Shown here one piece after another: positions 60,101 to 64,000 of a stretch of DNA of 64,000 bases. This DNA comes from QNYQ01 sp964542985. GTDB taxonomy: Archaea > Thermoproteota > Thermoprotei_A > Sulfolobales > Pyrodictiaceae. The stretch spans positions 11,899-75,898 of the forward strand of contig CAZIWH010000002.1 in assembly GCA_964542985.1 (NCBI GenBank), read 5' to 3'. How positions within the stretch are numbered: position 1 is the first letter of the stretch; each line of letters starts with the position of its first letter. The translations under genes and the position numbers were made by a program. The notes beneath the pieces are model-generated. The model was given only the letters and a program-made list of their open reading frames with translations, made no database searches and had not been told where the DNA came from.

Positions 60101-60896
60101 GTGAGGTGTCAAGCCGCGACAAAGCAAGACGTGGAAAGGCTCATAGAGGCGCAGAAAAAGATAGAAAGTCTAGTGCTCGCCAGCCTCCATGGGTGCCCTA
60201 AGCCACGTAGAGTCATAGGCCTAGATGCGGCATACTCCAAGAAATATGGCGGCGTAGGTGTAGCGGTATTAATTAACTATGATGAGCTGAGGCTAATAGA
60301 CTATGCTGTGGCGCTAGGCGAGCCCGAGCTACCTTACATCCCAGGCTTACTTGCCTTTCGTGAAGCCCCCCTTCTCTACACAGCTCTTCAAAGACTAGAA
60401 GATATGGGATACAGTTACGACGTAGTAATAGTGGACGGCCACGGAGCCTCCCNNNNNNNNNNGAGCCTCCCATCCCAGGCATACGGGCATAGCGTCGCAC
60501 ATAGGCCTAGCCCTGGGGAAGCCCAGCATAGGCGTAGCTAAGAGAAGGCTCTATGGTATCCAAGTGCTAGCACCAAGCCCCTCCTGTAAGCCTAGAGAAC
60601 CATGTATAATAGGGGCGCTCTATGAGAAGTATGGCGCACCACGGCTATTGGCATACATAGTGAGGACTGCTACCGGCAGTAGGATATACGTAAGCCCTGG
60701 AGCCAATATAGCGCCTCGCTGTGCTCTTACAATAACGCTTCATCTCCTTGGGTGTCGCCCGCTGCCAGCGCCAACGTACCTCGCGGACAAGCTATCGAAG
60801 AAGGTAGCACGCAGTCTGGACTCGGGTGCCCTTACGCCACAACAGCTCAAAGGGAATGGGCTAGACCGCTATATCACGCAGAGGAAGCGGGCCTAA
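60101..60896 (+). CDS. nfi: Endonuclease V, interrupted only by an assembly gap
   Basis: Enzyme that cuts DNA (and RNA) one base 3' of deoxyinosine. GTG start. N-terminal GLDAAYSK and VVIVDGHGAS are the metal site. After the N run the other frame gives HPRHTGIASHIGLALGKPSIGVAKRRLYG. The 9 nt GAGCCTCCC occurs on both sides of the 10 N. Removing the N run and one copy leaves 777 nt, which is 259 codons with one continuous frame through DGHGASHPR, the family motif. So the gene is intact, not a pseudogene. Ends on the egsA stop (4 nt overlap). Confidence 0.88.
60453..60462. other. Artificial assembly gap (10 N) with duplicated flanks
   Basis: Ten N flanked by the same 9 nt GAGCCTCCC (60444-60452 and 60463-60471). 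The contig ends evidently overlap by 9 nt. Collapsing the gap restores the endonuclease V frame. The true sequence is probably 19 nt shorter here. Confidence 0.85.
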
Positions 60897-61942
60897 ATGA
60901 CCCCGGTGACTCTTGCTAGTCTCTCCGCAGCCTCTCTGGTCAGCCCTGTCTCGCCGAGAATAGTGTACCTCTCTGGTCGCAGCTTGTGCATTATAGTTAA
61001 TGCCTCTATGACCACGTCCTCTGGGATTCCAAGTTCCCTTGCACTTGTGGGCAGGCCGAGTTTCTCAAGAGTCTGCTTAACTTTTCTCCAGTCGCCGCCG
61101 TGAAGGTACATCATCATGACAGTCCCGAGAGCCACTTGCTCTCCGTGGAGAGCCCTTCCGGGGATAAGCACATCAAGAGCATGGCTAAACAAGTGCTCGG
61201 AGCCGCTAGCCGGTCTAGTGGAGCCGGCGATACACATAGCAACACCACTACTAATCAACGCCTCGACAAGCACACGTACAGCCTCCTTGCTTCCTCTGCC
61301 GATCTCCGCAGCATACTCGATAACATGTTTAGCTGAGAGCAAGGCAAGCTTAGCCGCATACTCGCCATAGTACTCGCCCTTAAGTCGATGAGCAAGCCTC
61401 CAATCACGTATAGCAGTAAGCTTAGCTATGAGGTCACCAGCACCGGCACGGATAAGGCGTAGTGGCGCGGACGCGATGATATCTATATCAGCGACCAAGG
61501 CTATGGGTGTCACAGTCCGAACCGAATAGGGCCTCCCACTACCCCTTAGGGAAGTGAACGGCGAGGCGATGCCATCGTGGGACGGACTGGTGGGAGCGCT
61601 AACCATAGCCACGTCGAGGCGGCTTGCGGCGAACTTCGCGATATCTATTGACTTGCCACCACCAAACCCAACTATGAGGCCAACACCAGTATCCTTAAGC
61701 TCTTCCACAACCGACTCTGCAGTGTCGATGCTCGAGTCAAGAACCCTAATAACAATAAGTTCAGCACGATCCTCAAGAACATCCCGCAGCCTCTTGCCAT
61801 AACGTTCCCAGACATGGGGCCCTGTCACAATTGCAATCCTGGAGCCGCTACCCAAGCCCACTAGGTCCAGCACCCTTACTAGGTCAGCCAGAGCGCCACT
61901 GCCGACACTCACAAACCTGGGAAGCTCCATTCGGTGAATCAA
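60893..61942 (-). CDS. egsA: sn-Glycerol-1-phosphate dehydrogenase
   Basis: 349 aa; reduces dihydroxyacetone phosphate to G1P, the stereo-defining step of archaeal membrane lipids. NAD-binding GFGGGKSIDIAKFAA, PTSPSHDGIASPF near 110-125, the zinc ligands in GAGDLIAKLTA and HLFSHALD / GRALHGEQVALG are all present. TTG 61942 or ATG 61930 start. It shares the spacer 61943-62096 with psmB2, transcribed in the other direction. Confidence 0.96.
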   Translation of the reverse strand: MIHRMELPRFVSVGSGALADLVRVLDLVGLGSGSRIAIVTGPHVWERYGKRLRDVLEDRAELIVIRVLDSSIDTAESVVEELKDTGVGLIVGFGGGKSIDIAKFAASRLDVAMVSAPTSPSHDGIASPFTSLRGSGRPYSVRTVTPIALVADIDIIASAPLRLIRAGAGDLIAKLTAIRDWRLAHRLKGEYYGEYAAKLALLSAKHVIEYAAEIGRGSKEAVRVLVEALISSGVAMCIAGSTRPASGSEHLFSHALDVLIPGRALHGEQVALGTVMMMYLHGGDWRKVKQTLEKLGLPTSARELGIPEDVVIEALTIMHKLRPERYTILGETGLTREAAERLARVTGVI

Positions 61943-62009
61943 GGCAGCGCCTGCCCCATAGGAAGTCCGGCATGCTACACCTACGCACTTAGCGACGCAC
62001 CCCCTGATT

Positions 62010-62060
62010 CAATATAAATCTCCGCCTAGCTCACTGGGAAATCCCGGGCTAGGCGGAGAT
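62010..62060 (+). promoter_or_regulatory. TATA box and 13-bp dyad in the egsA-psmB2 promoter
   Basis: AATATAAAT at 62011-62019 is a TATA for psmB2, and on the other strand may serve egsA. Directly after it, ATCTCCGCCTAGC (62018-62030) and GCTAGGCGGAGAT (62048-62060) form a perfect 13-bp inverted repeat. The midpoint (62039) coincides with the predicted transcription start, about 26 nt after the TATA centre. The transcript would hold only the right arm, so a DNA operator is more likely than an RNA hairpin. Confidence 0.6.
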
Positions 62061-62096
62061 CGCGTGGACACGCTATGAGCAACCCATGGGTGAAGC

Positions 62097-62768
62097 ATGA
62101 TGAACCTAAGACAGTTTCTCCCTCGCGATGTCGAGGCGGTTACAGCCAAGGCCCTCAAAGGAACCACCACGGTGGGAATGAGGTTCCGTGACTTCGTCGT
62201 GCTCGCAGCAGACCGTAGGGCAACAAGCGGCTACTATGTGGCGCACAAGAAGACTAGGAAGATAGTCCCAATAGCAGACTACATGGCCATGACAACAGCC
62301 GGACTCGTGGCTGATGCCCAGGTTCTGGCTGACTGGCTTTCAAATCACATAAGATACCATTACTATACCACCAAACGGAGGCTCAGCGTCCGTGCAGCAG
62401 CCGAGTACCTCTCGGCGATACTACATTCTTCACGCTTCTTCCCCTACATAGTCCAGCTACTGTTAGGCGGTTACGACACAGCACCAAGGCTCTACAACCT
62501 TGACTTCTACGGAAGCCTAACAGAGGAAAAGTATGTCGCAACAGGCTCCGGCTCCCCGACAGCAATAGGAGTAATCGAGGACCAGTACACCGAAACGCTG
62601 AGTAAAGACGAAGCAGTAAACCTAGCAGCCAGGGCCGTCTATTCATCCATAAGACGTGACTCATTCACGGGCAACGGAGTAGACGTCGTGTTAATAGATA
62701 GCAATGGTGCCAACTGGTACCACTTCAGCCTACCTGAGCTGAGAAGAATGCACAGCGGGCACCAGTAG
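62097..62768 (+). CDS. psmB2: 20S proteasome beta subunit, catalytic
   Basis: 223 aa. The propeptide of 22 residues is expected to be removed between G22 and T23 (ALKG-TTTVGM), exposing the active Thr1. D17 (LAADRRATSG), K33 (TRKI) and the GSGSPTAIGV segment with the catalytic Ser/Gly region are present. The genes psmB2 and aCPSF1 are neighbours in other crenarchaea as well. A dyad lies over its promoter. Confidence 0.96.
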   Translation: MMNLRQFLPRDVEAVTAKALKGTTTVGMRFRDFVVLAADRRATSGYYVAHKKTRKIVPIADYMAMTTAGLVADAQVLADWLSNHIRYHYYTTKRRLSVRAAAEYLSAILHSSRFFPYIVQLLLGGYDTAPRLYNLDFYGSLTEEKYVATGSGSPTAIGVIEDQYTETLSKDEAVNLAARAVYSSIRRDSFTGNGVDVVLIDSNGANWYHFSLPELRRMHSGHQ

Positions 62769-62783
62769 CCAGCAGTAAAAGAG

Positions 62784-62789
62784 TTTTTT
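62784..62789 (+). terminator. T-run after psmB2
   Basis: GAGTTTTTTACC, 15 nt after the psmB2 stop. Confidence 0.5.
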
Positions 62790-62833
62790 ACCCCACTAAG
62801 CCCGAAAGCGCTCCCGGCGAGCCGCAAGTTATC

Positions 62834-62875
62834 CCCGCCCCGCGGCGGGCCGGGACCCCTTGTGGCAGGGGTCCC
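62834..62875 (+). ncRNA. Two adjacent GC-rich hairpins, possible structured RNA
   Basis: CCCGCC-CCGC-GGCGGG (62834-62849) and GGGACCCC-TTGTGGCA-GGGGTCCC (62852-62875, eight pairs). They lie in the long leader between psmB2 and aCPSF1. Fold by eye only; no family recognised. Confidence 0.3.
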
Positions 62876-62940
62876 CAAAGGAACGATAGTCCGCGGAGAG
62901 GAGCCCCGAGAGCTGCCCTTTATCAAAAAGACCAAGGGCC

Positions 62941-63057
62941 ATGGGACTATGGTTACATAATGTCATGGTGTACGAAGGCCCTCTGGGCCGGGAAGCGACG
63001 CCTCTCAATGGAGAAACGTATTCATGGAGCGGGGCTCCCTCCGGCGGCTCCGCGTGA
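62941..63057 (+). CDS. Possible 38-codon upstream ORF
   Basis: ATG 62941 (MGLWLHNVMVYEGPLGREA...) to TGA 63055-63057, whose last base is the first base of an in-frame ATG for the aCPSF1 frame. The 38-aa product has no recognisable domain. It may be chance, or a short uORF coupled to aCPSF1. Kept only because of the TGATG overlap. Confidence 0.2.
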   Translation: MGLWLHNVMVYEGPLGREATPLNGETYSWSGAPSGGSA

Positions 63058-63098
63058 TGAGGGCGGGGCTCTGCGCGGTGGCTGCAAGAAACATGGCC

Positions 63099-64000
63099 AT
63101 GAGTAAAGGTGAAGGCGCCTTGTACAAGCGTAGTGAGGTAAGGAAGATAGTGCTGCTGATAGCCTCCGAGCTTGCGCCAAAGGGAGTAGAGGTTACGAGA
63201 ATAGAGTTCGAGGGTCCCGAGATAGCCGTATATATAAGGAACCCGATGATACTTACGAAGTATCCTGACATCGCACGTGACATAGCAAAGAAGCTCAAGA
63301 AGCGTATAGTCATAAGGACCGATCCCGCTGTTAGGAAGCCGCCGCGCGAAACCGAGGAGATAATAAAACAGCTTGTGCCACCCGAAGCCGGGATAACAGA
63401 GATTAGCTTTGACCATGTCCTGGGCGAGGTGTTGATAAAGGCGAGGAAGGTTGGCCTGGTCTATGGCCGTGGGCGCTCTATCTACAACAAGATACTCGCT
63501 GAAACAGGGTGGAGGCCTAATGTAGTCCGCCAGCCTCCCGTTAAGCCGGAGGACATGAGGACAATAAACAACATAATAGCCTACATGTTGTCGCAGAGCA
63601 GCTACAGGCTCCGCGTGCTCCGCAATATAGGTGAGAGGATCCATCGTGGCGTTGTCTTCGAGAACCGCTACGTACGCCTAACGGCCCTCGGGGGCTTCAT
63701 GGAGGTAGGGCGCTCAGCCATACTCGTAGAGACGAGCGAGAGCCGAGTGCTCCTAGACGTCGGTATAAATCCCAGCGGAAGCGGCTACGAACTCTACCCT
63801 CGCCTTGACTTGGCTCAGCTCAAGCTAGAGGAGCTAGACGCGGTAGTAATCACGCATGCCCACTTAGATCACATGGGTCTCGTTCCCTACCTCTTCAAAT
63901 ACGGGTATCGCGGCCCAGTCTACGTGACTAAGCCCACTAGGGATCTCATGGTGCTATCTCAGTTAGACCTGCTAGACATAATGCAGCGGAGTAACCAGGA
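63099..64000 (+). CDS. aCPSF1 (KH-domain beta-CASP ribonuclease), 5' part
   Basis: The first 300 codons of an archaeal CPSF73-like ribonuclease, cut by the window end. N-terminal KH domain region (KRSEVRKIVLLIASELAPKG, ITEISFDHVLGEVLIKAR), then the metallo-beta-lactamase domain with ALGGFMEVGRSAILVET, LDVGINP and the HxHxDH motif HAHLDH. aCPSF1 cuts RNA 3' of U-rich sites and drives transcription termination. Start at ATG 63099 or 63093; earlier in-frame ATGs at 63057 and 63024 are possible. Overlaps no stop before the window end. Confidence 0.92.
   Translation, partial: MSKGEGALYKRSEVRKIVLLIASELAPKGVEVTRIEFEGPEIAVYIRNPMILTKYPDIARDIAKKLKKRIVIRTDPAVRKPPRETEEIIKQLVPPEAGITEISFDHVLGEVLIKARKVGLVYGRGRSIYNKILAETGWRPNVVRQPPVKPEDMRTINNIIAYMLSQSSYRLRVLRNIGERIHRGVVFENRYVRLTALGGFMEVGRSAILVETSESRVLLDVGINPSGSGYELYPRLDLAQLKLEELDAVVITHAHLDHMGLVPYLFKYGYRGPVYVTKPTRDLMVLSQLDLLDIMQRSNQ

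Larger units (their letters stand above)
62769..63092 (+). other. Long spacer with T-run, hairpins and a small ORF
   Basis: 324 nt between psmB2 and aCPSF1. In order: T6 run at 62784-62789 (terminator of psmB2); two GC hairpins at 62834-62849 and 62852-62875; a TTTATCAAAAAG stretch near 62920-62930 and TTACATAATG near 62953-62961, either of which may be a TATA; a 38-codon ORF at 62941-63057; and in-frame upstream ATGs of aCPSF1 at 63024 and 63057. No tRNA or known RNA is recognised. Confidence 0.45.

Noticed and set aside
60101..60896. Endonuclease V as a frameshifted pseudogene
   Set aside because: The break is caused by the 10 N and a duplicated 9-mer; removing both restores the frame.
63055..63100. 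TGATGA, like a C box of a C/D guide RNA
   Set aside because: No CTGA D box within 60 nt, and it lies at the aCPSF1 start.
62829..63644. Long minus-strand frame opposite aCPSF1
   Set aside because: It is the codon shadow of the strongly coding plus strand; the product is rich in H, Y, L, R and has no motif.
1..64000. CRISPR array or mobile element
   Set aside because: No regularly spaced repeats, transposase, integrase or terminal repeats were seen; the Cas4-like gene stands alone.

Overview
The window reads as a gene-dense chromosome segment of a hyperthermophilic crenarchaeon. I infer the order Desulfurococcales, probably near Pyrodictiaceae (Hyperthermus/Pyrodictium). The support is archaeal-only families (AGOG, G1P dehydrogenase, Hel308, GTP-dependent dephospho-CoA kinase, aCPSF1, two proteasome beta subunits), GC-rich third positions, very frequent AGG/AGA/ATA codons, many GTG/TTG starts, short TATA promoters and overlapping genes. 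I found no rRNA, tRNA, CRISPR array, transposon or phage genes. A run of 10 N at 60453-60462 shows that this is a draft assembly.

Layout. 1-6.4 kb: tail of an XPF-like nuclease, a ferredoxin/DUF429/DHH minus-strand group, the 8-oxoguanine glycosylase AGOG, an M28-like protein and aIF5B. 6.5-17.5 kb: a long plus-strand information-processing block (S6e, aIF2-gamma, PIN, Rpo7, Spt4, dephospho-CoA kinase, S24e, S27ae, Kae1, Bud32, ITPase, S15, a Cdc45/RecJ-like protein, Pcc1, S3ae, a THUMP-SPOUT protein). Three of the four KEOPS subunits lie here beside ribosomal and replication genes. 17.5-25.6 kb: small crenarchaeal orphans, DNA ligase, a CBS-containing cation/proton antiporter, a KaiC-like ATPase and a degenerate Cas4-like protein. 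25.8-34.2 kb: metabolism (aminotransferase, divergent guaA/guaB, proC) and a rhomboid protease. 34.3-41.2 kb: the TldD/TldE pair and an ABC importer without its ATPase.

41.1-48.4 kb: two divergent PAPS-reductase-like enzymes with a shared Cys pattern, Hel308 with a possible PCNA-binding tail, and a RuvB-like (TIP49) ATPase. 48.4-57.6 kb: L12, a T2 asparaginase, an Fe-S flavoprotein, thymidylate kinase, FeoA, two RNA m5C methyltransferases, AMMECR1, an FKBP, a Nip7-like protein, NMNAT and RtcA. 57.5-64 kb: a Nog1-like GTPase, a short TFB-like factor, an apparently non-catalytic proteasome beta subunit, endonuclease V (interrupted only by a false assembly gap), G1P dehydrogenase, the catalytic proteasome beta subunit and the start of aCPSF1.

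The best candidates for something not well described are: the divergent pair of PP-loop/three-Cys enzymes (41.1-43.9 kb); the TFB3-like factor beside the inactive proteasome beta gene; a 13-bp dyad centred on the predicted start of psmB2 transcription; a compact four-way-junction fold in the leader of the antiporter; and a stand-alone Cas4-like protein that keeps its Fe-S cysteines but seems to lack its nuclease residues. All functions are inferred by reading motifs. No database search was run.
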